A stretch of DNA of 64,000 nucleotides, taken from contig DAIQOI010000003.1 in the NCBI GenBank assembly GCA_036787955.1, forward strand, positions 62,001-126,000, written 5' to 3'. The position numbers and the translations under genes are program-made. Under the pieces are notes generated by a model. It saw only the letters and a list, made by a program, of their open reading frames with translations. It was not told where the DNA came from and made no database searches. Shown one piece after another: positions 52,389 through 61,782 of this stretch (its first letter is position 1; every line of letters starts with the position of its first letter). The stretch is from UBA2336 sp036787955. GTDB taxonomy: Bacteria; Bacteroidota; Bacteroidia; Cytophagales; Cyclobacteriaceae.

Positions 52389-53213
52389 TTACGGGAATTT
52401 AGGGAATTTACTCCAGTCCGGTTCACGTTTTTCAATAAATGCATTTTTACCCTCTTTGGCTTCATCGGTGAGGTAATAGAGAAGTGTGGCGTTTCCGGCC
52501 AGTTCTTGCAGGCCTGCCTGCCCATCGAGCTCGGCATTGAAGCACATTTTTAGCATGCGGATGGCCATGGGGCTTTTCTTAATAATTTTTCTTGCCCAAT
52601 CCACATAGGTTTCTTCCAGCTTATCGAGCGGCACTACTTTATTAACCAGTCCCATATCGAGGGCTTCCTGTGCATTGTATTGTTCGCACAGATACCAGAT
52701 TTCGCGCGCTTTCTTTTGCCCCACAATGCGGGCCAGATAGGAGGTGCCAAAGCCACCGTCAAAGCTGCCAACTTTTGGTCCGGTCTGGCCGAAGCGCGCA
52801 TTATCAGCCGCGATGGTCAGGTCGCACACCACATGCAGTACATGTCCTCCTCCGATGGCCCATCCGGCAACAGCTGCAATAACCGGTTTAGGAATGGATC
52901 GTATCATGCGTTGCAGGTCAAGCACATTCAGCCGCGGCACGGCATCCTGCCCCACATATCCGCCATGACCACGCACGCGCTGATCGCCCCCGCTGCAGAA
53001 GGCCTTACCGCCTTCGCCTGTGAGTATCACCACACGTATGCTGGTGTCTTCGCGGCACCAGGCCATCGCATCTATCATTTCCTGTACGGTAAGCGGGGTA
53101 AACGCATTGTGAACCTCCGGCCGGTTAATGCTGATGCGGGCGATTTCTTCAAAACGGTGAAACAGAATTTCCTTGTATTCCTTAATGGGTTGCCAGGGAT
53201 ATTTAAGTTGCAT
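52389..53213 (-). CDS. menB: 1,4-dihydroxy-2-naphthoyl-CoA synthase
   Basis: A 274-residue crotonase-family enzyme that cyclises o-succinylbenzoyl-CoA. The oxyanion-hole regions FCSGGDQRVRGHGGY (near 72-86) and AVAGWAIGGGH (near 115-125) and the ending EGKNAFIEKREPDWSKFPKFP are MenB signatures. Its start overlaps menD by 11 bases. Confidence 0.97.
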   Translation of the reverse strand: MQLKYPWQPIKEYKEILFHRFEEIARISINRPEVHNAFTPLTVQEMIDAMAWCREDTSIRVVILTGEGGKAFCSGGDQRVRGHGGYVGQDAVPRLNVLDLQRMIRSIPKPVIAAVAGWAIGGGHVLHVVCDLTIAADNARFGQTGPKVGSFDGGFGTSYLARIVGQKKAREIWYLCEQYNAQEALDMGLVNKVVPLDKLEETYVDWARKIIKKSPMAIRMLKMCFNAELDGQAGLQELAGNATLLYYLTDEAKEGKNAFIEKREPDWSKFPKFP

Positions 53214-54912
53214 AGGTTAAGCGGATGTGCGATTTAAAGGCCTCAAAAATAGATACATTCTCCGAAACGCTGCCCTGCAATTCCAGTATTTTGGCGGTAT
53301 TTCCAGGGCCGAACAGTTTTTTAATTCCGGCATGTACCTCTTCCGGTCGGGCTACGGCTATGTATTCAAAACCATATTCGGCACACAAATGTTTGGCGCT
53401 GAGCGGCTGGTGTGTAACGAAATACGCATCTGCCTCGGGCAATTGCGAAGGGCCGTCAATAAGTTTAAAAATAATTCCCCCCTGGTTGTTGAGCACCACA
53501 ACGCGCAGGTTGGGTAAAGGATAATTGTGCCAGAAGGCGTTGCGATCGTAAAAAAAGGCCAGATCGCCTGTTACCAGAACGTGCAGTCCGCTGCCGGTAA
53601 GGCAATGCCCTATGGCTGTGCTGGTGCATCCGTCAATGCCGCTGGTGCCCCGGTTGCAATAAACCGATATGCCTGATTTGTTATCGGCTAATCCAAACAG
53701 GTTGGCGTAGCGTACGCTCATCGAATTGGCCAGATGCAGTGTGGAGGCGGCGGGGAGGTGCTTCAGTACTTCGCTGGTCAGGTACAGTTCGGAAGCAGAA
53801 GTGTTTTGCAGAAAAGATGCAAAGCCCGCGCGAAGACGCTCATCTGCTTTCTTCCAGTGCTCGTGGTATAGCTGCTGTGCAGGATGCAGCGAACAGGCAG
53901 ATAACCATGTGAAAAAATGCAGGGGTGTGGTACGGATAATGTGCGTAAGGTGCTGAAACACATCGGCTGCTTCGCCTGCCGGCTGAATGTGCCAATGCAC
54001 GGAGGGAGGGTAATTGCGCAGCAGCAGTTTTACGTTTTTAGATAAAACTGATTGACCGATGGTTATCAGCAAGTCGGGTTGTAGTTCTTTTTTCTGAGAT
54101 GGGGCTGCCAGGCCTGCGATCAGGTCGCTGTGAGCGATAATGCGGCCGGATTCATGCAGGTTGGAAGTGATGTCGGCCAACAGCGGGAGGTGAACCGGCA
54201 GCTTACGGATGGCTCCGGGCAATTGCGGGTCATAAGGCAGCTGCCCGGCTACGATGAGAATCTTTTTGCATGCGGCAAGCTGCTTTTGAAGTTCGGCTTT
54301 TTCCTTTTCCGGGAGATAAAAATCCGGTTTGCTTTCGCAAATGGTGCGCACATCAGAGGAATAACGGATAATTTCACCGGAAGAAGCAGGATAAAACGGT
54401 TCGCGGAAAGGGGCATTGATGTGAACAGGTCCCGGTGGTAGGTCTAACGACAGGTTCACCGCTTCATTGATGATGCGGTTGACGTGCCATGCTTCGTCCG
54501 GGTGTTGCCGCGATACGGGCAGTTCGTACGATTGCTTGACGTGGGCACCGAAAATATTCCGCTGAAAGATGGTTTGCCCGTCTTGCTGGGCTACCCATTC
54601 CGGAGGGCGGTCGGCTGTTAATACAACCAGCGGAACCTGCTGAAAGAATGCTTCGGCTATTGCCGGCCCGAGGTTATAGACGGCAGTTCCGGAAGTGCAA
54701 ATGGTTACTACGGGTTTGCGCAATTGCTGCGCCATGCCCAGTGCGATAAAACCAGCCGAGCGTTCATCGGGTATGATAAATGTTTTTATTGAAGGGTGCC
54801 TGACAAAGGCCAGTGTCAGGGCTGCACTGCGCGATCCGGGCGAAATAACGGCATGTGTTATGCCCTTTTTTGCGCATATTTCCGCTATGTCATACACCGG
54901 CTGCAGCGACAT
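53203..54912 (-). CDS. menD: SEPHCHC synthase (MenD)
   Basis: A 569-residue thiamine-diphosphate enzyme that adds succinic semialdehyde to isochorismate. It has the N-terminal VISPGSRSAALTLAFVRHP, ThDP-binding LVTGDLAFFYDRNAFWH (GDL...N) near 440, and NNQGGIIFKLID. It starts 2 bases after menF and overlaps menB. Confidence 0.96.
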   Translation of the reverse strand: MSLQPVYDIAEICAKKGITHAVISPGSRSAALTLAFVRHPSIKTFIIPDERSAGFIALGMAQQLRKPVVTICTSGTAVYNLGPAIAEAFFQQVPLVVLTADRPPEWVAQQDGQTIFQRNIFGAHVKQSYELPVSRQHPDEAWHVNRIINEAVNLSLDLPPGPVHINAPFREPFYPASSGEIIRYSSDVRTICESKPDFYLPEKEKAELQKQLAACKKILIVAGQLPYDPQLPGAIRKLPVHLPLLADITSNLHESGRIIAHSDLIAGLAAPSQKKELQPDLLITIGQSVLSKNVKLLLRNYPPSVHWHIQPAGEAADVFQHLTHIIRTTPLHFFTWLSACSLHPAQQLYHEHWKKADERLRAGFASFLQNTSASELYLTSEVLKHLPAASTLHLANSMSVRYANLFGLADNKSGISVYCNRGTSGIDGCTSTAIGHCLTGSGLHVLVTGDLAFFYDRNAFWHNYPLPNLRVVVLNNQGGIIFKLIDGPSQLPEADAYFVTHQPLSAKHLCAEYGFEYIAVARPEEVHAGIKKLFGPGNTAKILELQGSVSENVSIFEAFKSHIRLTYAT

Positions 54913-54914
54913 GG

Positions 54915-56096
54915 TTAGAGGATTTCGTTCAGCAGTGAGTTAATTTTGATCTCGCTTTCTTTCCATTCATGCTCAGGAACGGAGTCAGCGGTGATACCAC
55001 AACCGGCATATCCGGTGAGGCGGTTGTTGTGCCACTGCAGGCAGCGTAGGTTCACAAACAGGTCGGTGCTGCCGTTTGCATTTACCGGTCCGAGGAAGCC
55101 GGTGTACAAGCTGCGATCATAGCCTTCGTGTTCTTGCAGGAACCGCAAAGCAGGTTCCAGCGGCATGCCACAAACAGCTGAGGTAGGGTGGAGGAGGTTC
55201 AGCATAACCGATCCCAGCAATGGAAAGTTGGTAGCCTTTAAATCAACGGTAAAGTCGGTTTTAAGGTGCAGCAGTTTACCGGCTTGTACGGTTTTGGGGC
55301 CGTGCTCTTCAAATTCGCGAAGGCGTATTTTTTTAAAACAATTGATGATGTACCGGCTTACCAGCGCCTGTTCTTCAATTTCTTTTTGTGTCCACGCTAC
55401 ATCTTTCACAACCATGCCGGGGTGAAAGGGTTTGGTGCCGGCCAGCGCAACGGTGTGAAAATGTGCGTTATTCTTTACCGACACTAAAATTTCTGGAGAG
55501 GCGCCCAGCCACGTGCCGTAATCTGCCAGGCTTACGAGCGAAACAAAAGCATTTGGAAAGGCTTTGCACATGTTGCTGAACACTTCTGCTGGATGCAGTG
55601 AATGCGACAAAGGCACTACTTTGTAACGGGAGAGCACCGCTTTTTCAAATTCACCGCGCTGTATGGCATAGAGGGCCTGTTGGGTAAGGTGGTAAAAGTT
55701 CTGTTGCGAGTGTGGTTGTTCGGGCAGTTGCTTCGGAGATTCATAAAAAGAACCTTTAACTGAGGGGCTGGTGGTTTTCAGCCATACCTGTGCGTTGGTT
55801 TCTTCCGGTAGCTGCGGAGCAAGCAAGTCGCACTCCTGAAACGAAAAGATTTTGTCGGCATTCAGATACCATCCGTTTTTATGCCGGCTGAATGGGTGAA
55901 CTATAAAACCTGGCGGCAGGTTTTCAAAAGTATCGCCTGGCTTGAAAGGAAGCGGCTTTTCGCAGAGCAGGAGTTTGCGTGTTTTGTCGCCGGGCATTTG
56001 CCAGGCAGCCAGCGCATAGCCATAGGCCAGCGCGCGCTCCATGATGTCAGCCATGGAGGTCTGTGTATTTTTTCCGGTAGTAGTAACCTGGTTCAT
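54915..56096 (-). CDS. menF: Isochorismate synthase
   Basis: A 393-residue chorismate-binding enzyme that turns chorismate into isochorismate, the first step to menaquinone. The C-terminal half has PEILVSV, LAGTKP, HPTSAVCGMP and YAGCGITADSVPEHEW. The ATG at 56096 overlaps the stop of the thioesterase gene (ATGA), which fixes the start better than the longer frame. Confidence 0.95.
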   Translation of the reverse strand: MNQVTTTGKNTQTSMADIMERALAYGYALAAWQMPGDKTRKLLLCEKPLPFKPGDTFENLPPGFIVHPFSRHKNGWYLNADKIFSFQECDLLAPQLPEETNAQVWLKTTSPSVKGSFYESPKQLPEQPHSQQNFYHLTQQALYAIQRGEFEKAVLSRYKVVPLSHSLHPAEVFSNMCKAFPNAFVSLVSLADYGTWLGASPEILVSVKNNAHFHTVALAGTKPFHPGMVVKDVAWTQKEIEEQALVSRYIINCFKKIRLREFEEHGPKTVQAGKLLHLKTDFTVDLKATNFPLLGSVMLNLLHPTSAVCGMPLEPALRFLQEHEGYDRSLYTGFLGPVNANGSTDLFVNLRCLQWHNNRLTGYAGCGITADSVPEHEWKESEIKINSLLNEIL

Positions 56097-56521
56097 GGCT
56101 TCCTGTCTAATACAGCCATGGTTATCCGGCTGATGCACACGAGTTCATCATTTTCGTTGGTTATTCTGATCTCCCACACCTGCGTGCGTTTTCCGATGTG
56201 AATGGGGCGGGCTGTGCCGGTGACGAAGCCTTCTTTAACCGATCGGATATGATTGGCGTTTATTTCCAAACCCACACAATATTTGTTTTCCTTCATCACG
56301 GTGCAATGTGCTGCCACACTGCCCAGCGTTTCGGCCAGCACCACCGAGGCGCCACCGTGCAGCAAACCGTACGGTTGCTGCGTGCGGTAATCTACCGGCA
56401 TGCGTGCGCGGATATAGTCTGCCCCCACTTCGGTAAATTCGATTCCGATGTATTCAACCATTGTGCGCGCAGAAAGTTTATTGAGCGAGCCGGTCGTTAC
56501 CTCAGGCGGAAACAGGTTCAT
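56093..56521 (-). CDS. Hotdog thioesterase, probably DHNA-CoA thioesterase (MenI-like)
   Basis: A 142-residue single hotdog-fold protein. The catalytic region HGGASVVLAETLGSVA, with Glu, is as in the YdiI/MenI thioesterases. Its position as first gene of the menaquinone operon, overlapping menF by 4 bases, supports hydrolysis of dihydroxynaphthoyl-CoA. PaaI-type activity is an alternative. Confidence 0.8.
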   Translation of the reverse strand: MNLFPPEVTTGSLNKLSARTMVEYIGIEFTEVGADYIRARMPVDYRTQQPYGLLHGGASVVLAETLGSVAAHCTVMKENKYCVGLEINANHIRSVKEGFVTGTARPIHIGKRTQVWEIRITNENDELVCISRITMAVLDRKP

Positions 56522-56543
56522 GAAGCGGGATAAAGTATTTTTC

Positions 56544-56551
56544 TATTTTTG
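56544..56551 (+). promoter_or_regulatory. -7 promoter element of the histidine phosphatase gene
   Basis: TATTTTTG matches TAnnTTTG exactly. Transcription would begin about 56558, so the mRNA would be almost leaderless (start codon at 56560). No good -33 element. Confidence 0.55.
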
Positions 56552-56559
56552 CGCCCGGT

Positions 56560-57234
56560 ATGTTCCGGGCGGCACAAAATAGCGCAAAACTCACGTTCAA
56601 AAAAATTTATATCATCCGGCACGGCCAGACTGATTTCAACCTGAAAGGCATTGTGCAGGGCAGTGGTGTGGACAGCAGCCTGAACGACTTTGGCGTGGCA
56701 CAGTCGCGTGCCTTTTTTGAAGCTTACCGCCATGTATCGTTTGACAAAGTTTACACTTCGGCATTAAAACGGAGCGTGGAAACCGTTGAACTGTTTCTGA
56801 AGTCAGGCATTCCGCATGAGGCCCTGCCGGGGCTTAATGAGATAAGCTGGGGCAGGAAGGAGGGGCAGCCAATCACTCCCCAGGAAGATGCATACTACCA
56901 GTATGTGCTGGAAGAATGGCGCAAAGGCAATACAACGCTGCGGATTGAAGGTGGTGAAAGTCCGGAAGATGTGGCGCAACGCATGATGCCGGCAATCACC
57001 TACATGTTGAATCGATCCGACGAAAAAACCGTACTCATTTGCATGCACGGACGGGCAATGCGCATTTTGCTGTGTCTGTTGCTCAACTATCCGCTGCGCA
57101 GCATGGATATGTTTGAGCACGAAAACCTGTGCCTGTACCAACTGAATTATACAGGCACACTATTTACAGTTGAACGATACAACGACACCCGGCATCTCAG
57201 TGCCCTGAAGCCGGTGATACAACCCTGGTATTGA
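56560..57234 (+). CDS. Histidine phosphatase family protein
   Basis: A 224-residue protein of the phosphoglycerate mutase-like phosphatase family. The RHGQTDFN motif (near residue 20) holds the phosphorylated His, and the second His is in CMHGRAMRIL (about 163). Glu in NEISWGRKEG is a conserved acid. Substrate unknown; alternatives include cobalamin or sugar phosphate phosphatases. The start is nearly at the promoter, so a short leader is predicted. Divergent from the thioesterase gene. Confidence 0.92.
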   Translation: MFRAAQNSAKLTFKKIYIIRHGQTDFNLKGIVQGSGVDSSLNDFGVAQSRAFFEAYRHVSFDKVYTSALKRSVETVELFLKSGIPHEALPGLNEISWGRKEGQPITPQEDAYYQYVLEEWRKGNTTLRIEGGESPEDVAQRMMPAITYMLNRSDEKTVLICMHGRAMRILLCLLLNYPLRSMDMFEHENLCLYQLNYTGTLFTVERYNDTRHLSALKPVIQPWY

Positions 57235-57335
57235 ATAAACCGAACCCTATGCAACTGAAAACGACTTTACAATAAACCGGTTCTTCACTGGTTTGTCCAT
57301 TGGCTGTTCCGCCTGTTAAGTAGGTAAACATGTTG

Positions 57336-58868
57336 TTATTTCAATTGGGCCAGTGCCGATTTGGCTTTGCTGTCGATGCTGTTTTTATAGGCGTGGCGCG
57401 GGTAGGTAAGGGCCTTTCTGAAATACGCTTCTGCTTCGCGCAGTTGTCCGCGCTGTTGCAAAATATACCCGCTTTGCAGGCAGGCATTAGGGGCAAAGTA
57501 CCAGGGATGCATGCCCGATAACTCAATGGTTTGCCGGTACAGATATAAACAGGTATCAAGTTCATTTAATTTGTGATAGAGGCGGGCCGCGCGATAAATA
57601 AATTCAACGCTGTCTTTCTTTCCGGGAAATGAATCGTATGCGTGATGTTTTGCGAGGGCCAAAGCCTCGTCATAATAACCACCATCGGTGGCGTGGCGCA
57701 GCCGGCTGATAACCGGATGTGGCCAGGGCGACTCAGCTAGCTGGAAATCGGCATACCGGTCGGCCTCCGTGCGTTTATCACCGGCCATGCGTGCACGGGC
57801 AAAACAGGCTTCTGCCTGTGTTTTATCATGGGCCATTGCGTAGCAGATGCCGGATTTATACCAGGCATCTTTTACAAAATTTTCACCGTGGTATTGCTGA
57901 AGGAATTGCTGGTAGGATTTAGCCGATTCCGGGTAATTACCTGCTGCGAGCAATGCCTCACCGCGCAGATACCAGGTATAAGGAATAACAGGCGAAGTGC
58001 CGGGCTTCATCAGGCTGTCCAGGAAGGCCTGAGACTTGCTGGCTTGGGCGCTTTTCAGAGCAATGGCGGCCGCAAGGAAGTACACTAACTCATGCGGTTG
58101 CGTTTGTGCCAGTATTTCCATGTTATGCATGGCTATGTCGTTTTGCTGGAGCAGATAGCTCTGGGCGAGAGACAGAATAATGCGCGCTTCGGTGCCATAC
58201 GCACCCGATGCCCGGGCTGCACGGGATAATTCGCGCATGCCGGTCTCGACTGAGCCATAAAGGTTGAGCATCCGGAGCACCCACTGGTATTTTTCGGGTA
58301 CCGAGCCAAGCATCAGGTTAAGCAGACCCCAGGTTTTACGAATAGGCTCGTATTGCGGGTATTTTTGCCGGCACGATTGTGCAGCGAGATAGCTTTGCCG
58401 CAACTGCCAGGCTGCCTGCAGTTCGTGCCCAAATTTTAAGTTAACGAAAGACCATTGGAGGCGCAGTTCGGCAAGCACATACATTTTTTCGGCCGATTCT
58501 GACTTAAGACGTGCCAGCTCTTCGAGCCGCTTATCATGATTACTTTCATACTGCGAAAGAAGCGAAGGGTCTTCGTGCACGATCAGTTCGATCATTTCGG
58601 CCAGCGATGCCAGATAAATGGATTGCGGAGGGGGAATTTTATCAAGTACCTTCCTGGCTTCGCTTGTGCGAAGGTCCAGAATCAAATGAAAAGCCTGTTG
58701 TTCCGGATGAGTTTTTGCAGATTGAGCCGCTGTTGAAAAAGTACATAAAAGAAAAAGGCAGGCTGGTAATCCTGCCTTCAGGTACGGTTGTATGAGCTTA
58801 TCCCACCGCTTTACGCCTGCGTACCGGCGCAGCAGCACTGCGATCGCGCTTCGGACGGTCACCGTCAT
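57336..58868 (-). CDS. Secreted TPR-repeat protein
   Basis: About 510 residues. The mature part is a long run of TPR-like helical repeats (for example YTWYLRGEALLAAGNYPESAKSYQQFL). A signal-like segment (PYLKAGLPACLFLLCTFSTAAQS) precedes it, but the frame has no ATG close to it; the nearest starts are GTG 58838 and ATG 58868, both inside the zinc-ribbon-like gene (overlap of 41-71 bases). Either start gives a long, basic N-terminus, so the true start is uncertain. It could be a periplasmic scaffold; no partner known. Confidence 0.75.
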   Translation of the reverse strand: MTVTVRSAIAVLLRRYAGVKRWDKLIQPYLKAGLPACLFLLCTFSTAAQSAKTHPEQQAFHLILDLRTSEARKVLDKIPPPQSIYLASLAEMIELIVHEDPSLLSQYESNHDKRLEELARLKSESAEKMYVLAELRLQWSFVNLKFGHELQAAWQLRQSYLAAQSCRQKYPQYEPIRKTWGLLNLMLGSVPEKYQWVLRMLNLYGSVETGMRELSRAARASGAYGTEARIILSLAQSYLLQQNDIAMHNMEILAQTQPHELVYFLAAAIALKSAQASKSQAFLDSLMKPGTSPVIPYTWYLRGEALLAAGNYPESAKSYQQFLQQYHGENFVKDAWYKSGICYAMAHDKTQAEACFARARMAGDKRTEADRYADFQLAESPWPHPVISRLRHATDGGYYDEALALAKHHAYDSFPGKKDSVEFIYRAARLYHKLNELDTCLYLYRQTIELSGMHPWYFAPNACLQSGYILQQRGQLREAEAYFRKALTYPRHAYKNSIDSKAKSALAQLK

Positions 58869-59604
58869 CCAGTGACTCCATGTCCACATCAGCCAGTATG
58901 CGGCCCGAGTGCTCATCAATAACAATCTTTTTCTTTTCGCGAATTTCGGCAATTTTTTGTGGCGGGATTACAATGTTGCATCCTTCTGCTGCACCGCGCA
59001 CCACACGCACCACCGCCAAACCGTTGCTCAGGCTGCTGCGCAGGCGCTCGTAATACTTCAACAGGGCCTTGTCTTCAATGCGTTTGGCAGCCTTCTCGCG
59101 TTCGGCCAGCAACTTGTTTTCCTCTTCCTGGCTCTCCTGCAGAATGCCCTCGAGTTCTTTCTTTTTGTTTTCCAGGTGCTCCGAACGTTCTTTAATCAGT
59201 TGCTCGGTTTTTTCAATTTCTTCTTTCTTGGCGGCAATGAGTTCCTTGCTTTCTTTGATCTTCTTTTCACACACCTGGATTTCCAGGGTCTGCAGCTCGA
59301 TTTCCTTCGTTATGGCATCGTATTCGCGGTTGTTCCGGACGTTTTTCTGTTGGTCGGTGTATTTTTTTATCAGTTTTTCGGCTTCCTTGATGTTTTCTTT
59401 GCTCTTCTTGATGCCGTCTTCTATTTCCTTTAGCTCGCTCTGGTGGCGCTGCAGGCGGGTTTTGTACCCTTCTATTTCATCTTCCAGGTCCTGCACCTCA
59501 TCGGGCAGGTCGCCTTTCAGTTTTTTCAACTGGTCTAGTTTGGTATCAATGGATTGCAGGTAAAGAAGTGCTTCCAGTTTCTGGGCTACGGTTTGGGTTT
59601 CCAT
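58798..59604 (-). CDS. Coiled-coil protein of the C4-type zinc-ribbon family lacking the cysteines
   Basis: A 268-residue protein, mostly one long coiled coil (about 10-185), followed by the C-terminal module NIVIPPQKIAEIREKKKIV(I/V)xEHSGRIL. Most family members have a CxxC before the NIVIPPQ part and CEHCG after it; here three of the four cysteines are gone (GCN..., DEHSG). A charged, Arg/Lys-rich tail ends the chain. It directly follows the Nif3-like gene (its ATG abuts that gene's stop). The pair Nif3-zinc ribbon is a conserved neighbourhood in bacteria. Function unknown. Confidence 0.9.
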   Translation of the reverse strand: METQTVAQKLEALLYLQSIDTKLDQLKKLKGDLPDEVQDLEDEIEGYKTRLQRHQSELKEIEDGIKKSKENIKEAEKLIKKYTDQQKNVRNNREYDAITKEIELQTLEIQVCEKKIKESKELIAAKKEEIEKTEQLIKERSEHLENKKKELEGILQESQEEENKLLAEREKAAKRIEDKALLKYYERLRSSLSNGLAVVRVVRGAAEGCNIVIPPQKIAEIREKKKIVIDEHSGRILADVDMESLDDGDRPKRDRSAAAPVRRRKAVG

Positions 59605-60702
59605 TCAGGTTATGTAACTTATTGGATTTGTGTTAGTTGCCGAAATTCGGACTGCAAAAGTAGGAAATTTTTTCCTTAAAAACGCAGCCAGCCATTCTCT
59701 GGTTCGCGTTTCGCTCTCATAATGCCCTATATCGGCTATGATTATCCGGTTATCGGCATCAAAAAACTCATGGTATTTGAAATCGGCCGAAACGAATACC
59801 TGTGCTCCTGCCCGTATTGCTTCCGGCAGCAGGAAGCTACCGCTGCCCCCGCAAACAGCTACGGTTTTAACGGGTCTTCCCAACAGGCGGGTATGCCGGA
59901 TAACCGGTAAGCTGAGTGTTTTCTTCAGGTGCACCAGGAAAGCAGTTTCTTCAGCCGGCTCTTCCAGTTCACCAACCATTCCCGAGCCGGCTTCCTGATG
60001 GGTGTTGGCCAACGGGGTGAGGTAATAGGCCACTTCTTCGTAGGGGTGGCTGTCTTTCAGTGCTTGCATAATATCTTCTTCCAGCCATGTGGGAAAGATA
60101 ACCTCGGCCCTGATTTCCTGAACATACTCCAGTTTATTGGTTTGTCCGATATAGGGGTTGGCTTCGTCTGTGGGCATAAATGTGCCGGTGCCTTCAATCC
60201 GGAAACTGCAGTTTTTGTAGTTACCAATCTGACCTGCTCCGGCCTGGTGCAAAGCCTGCAGCACCTTTTCTGCATGCTCGCGGGGAATGAACGTGACCAG
60301 TTTGCTCAGGGTGTTTTTGCGGGGTGCCAGAATGCGCAGGTTCTTCAGGCCGATAATCTCACCCAGCTTCCGGTTTACGCCATTCAAAACGTTATCAAGG
60401 TTGGTGTGAATGGCGTAGATGGCAATATTATTTCGGATAGCCTGGATCAGGGTGCGCTCTACGTAGTTGCTGCCGGTAATTTTTTTCAGCGGTCTGAACA
60501 AAACCGGATGATGGGCCACAATCAGGTTGCATCCGTTGTCCATGGCTTCCTGAACCACTTCTTCGGTACAATCGAGCGTAACCAGTATGCCGGTTACTTC
60601 CTGGCCGGGAGAGCCGGTAAGCAGCCGGCTGTTGTCGTACGATTCCTGAAGGAATGGCGGTGCGATGGTTTCCAAAAAGCGGGTAACTTCGTTGACCTGC
60701 AT
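59605..60702 (-). CDS. Nif3-like dinuclear metal-centre protein
   Basis: A 365-residue Nif3/GTP cyclohydrolase I type 2 family protein. Metal-binding blocks: VAHHPVLF (about 67), HTNLD (about 101) and, at the end, DIGHYESE. The middle carries the inserted PII-like domain (about 130-230) found in longer members. The family has been linked to several activities, none of them proven here. The ATG at 60702 is the start (MQVNEVTRFLE); the frame is open upstream but would overlap the lpxK promoter. Confidence 0.94.
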   Translation of the reverse strand: MQVNEVTRFLETIAPPFLQESYDNSRLLTGSPGQEVTGILVTLDCTEEVVQEAMDNGCNLIVAHHPVLFRPLKKITGSNYVERTLIQAIRNNIAIYAIHTNLDNVLNGVNRKLGEIIGLKNLRILAPRKNTLSKLVTFIPREHAEKVLQALHQAGAGQIGNYKNCSFRIEGTGTFMPTDEANPYIGQTNKLEYVQEIRAEVIFPTWLEEDIMQALKDSHPYEEVAYYLTPLANTHQEAGSGMVGELEEPAEETAFLVHLKKTLSLPVIRHTRLLGRPVKTVAVCGGSGSFLLPEAIRAGAQVFVSADFKYHEFFDADNRIIIADIGHYESETRTREWLAAFLRKKFPTFAVRISATNTNPISYIT

Positions 60703-60723
60703 AGGCGATGAACGGGTTAATTG

Positions 60724-60731
60724 TATTTTTG
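60724..60731 (+). promoter_or_regulatory. -7 promoter element of lpxK
   Basis: TATTTTTG matches TAnnTTTG exactly. The best lpxK start lies about 26 bases downstream. Confidence 0.55.
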
Positions 60732-60756
60732 CCGGCTGGCATCGCAAATTAATGCT

Positions 60757-61782
60757 TTGAAATTGTTTTTCACTTTTCTGTTGTGGCCGTTTGCGGTTAT
60801 CTGGGATTGTATTACCCGCCTGCGCAATTACTTTTATGATGCGGGGCTGAAACCTTCTGTGCCTTTTGAGGTACCGGTTATTGTAATTGGCAATCTCACC
60901 GCTGGGGGTACTGGCAAGACGCCGATGACAGAGTATGTTGTACGGCTGCTTTTGCCACATCTGAAGGTAAGTGTTTTAAGCCGTGGTTACGGACGGGCAA
61001 CAAAAGGTCTGCAGTTTGCCGATGACGCATCCACAGCTGCTATGCTGGGTGATGAGCCGTTGCAGATATTCAAAAAGTTTCCCGATGTGCCTGTTGTTGT
61101 CTGCGAGGATCGCGTGTATGCCATTCCTCATATACTGCATCGTTACCCGGATATTCAGGCAGTTGTATTGGATGATGCCTTTCAGCACCGAAGGCTTAAG
61201 CCGGGTTTCAGTATTTTACTTACCGATTATCACCGGCCTTTTTACCGGGACTTTCTGATGCCTTCCGGCAGATTGCGCGAGAGTCGCAAGGGCGCATCGC
61301 GTGCACAGGTTGTGGTGGTAACCAAATGTCCGGATAATCTTAATGAAGATGCAATGGGTAGCATCTGCTCTGCAATACAACGATATACCCTTGCCCCGGT
61401 GTTTTTTGCTTCATTGCATTATGAGGATCCTAAACCTTTGAATGAGGCAACTGAATTTCTATCACATAAAGTTATTCTGGTAACCGGCATTGCCCGTCCC
61501 GAACCGCTCGAACAATGGGTTAAAAGCCGTTTTGAGTTATTGCATCATTTCCGCTATCGCGATCATTATTCGTATTCCGGGTATGACGTAGAAAAAATCA
61601 GAAAATTTATCGAACGCCAGGATGTTCCGGTGAGCATACTCACCACCGATAAGGATGCAGTTAAACTCACGGCTTTGGCTGCCTGCCGTTCATTACCCTT
61701 GTTTTCTGTTCCGGTAAGAATGCGCTTCCTGAAGAATGGTAAGGAATTTGATAATCTTGTGCTAAGTTATGCGCTGGGGTAA
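60757..61782 (+). CDS. lpxK: Tetraacyldisaccharide 4'-kinase
   Basis: About 341 residues. It adds the 4'-phosphate to lipid A at the inner membrane. The P-loop GNLTAGGTGKTP (about 43-54) and SRGYGR are LpxK marks; a hydrophobic N-terminal helix (LFFTFLLWPFAVIW) anchors it. No ATG is in frame before the P-loop; TTG at 60757 or 60763 is the start. The stop overlaps the porin gene by 14 bases. Confidence 0.94.
   Translation: MKLFFTFLLWPFAVIWDCITRLRNYFYDAGLKPSVPFEVPVIVIGNLTAGGTGKTPMTEYVVRLLLPHLKVSVLSRGYGRATKGLQFADDASTAAMLGDEPLQIFKKFPDVPVVVCEDRVYAIPHILHRYPDIQAVVLDDAFQHRRLKPGFSILLTDYHRPFYRDFLMPSGRLRESRKGASRAQVVVVTKCPDNLNEDAMGSICSAIQRYTLAPVFFASLHYEDPKPLNEATEFLSHKVILVTGIARPEPLEQWVKSRFELLHHFRYRDHYSYSGYDVEKIRKFIERQDVPVSILTTDKDAVKLTALAACRSLPLFSVPVRMRFLKNGKEFDNLVLSYALG

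Noticed and set aside
57235..57335. Hairpin AAACCGG/CTGGTTT between the histidine phosphatase and TPR genes as a bidirectional terminator
   Set aside because: Contains a wobble pair and no T-run in either direction; too weak to list.
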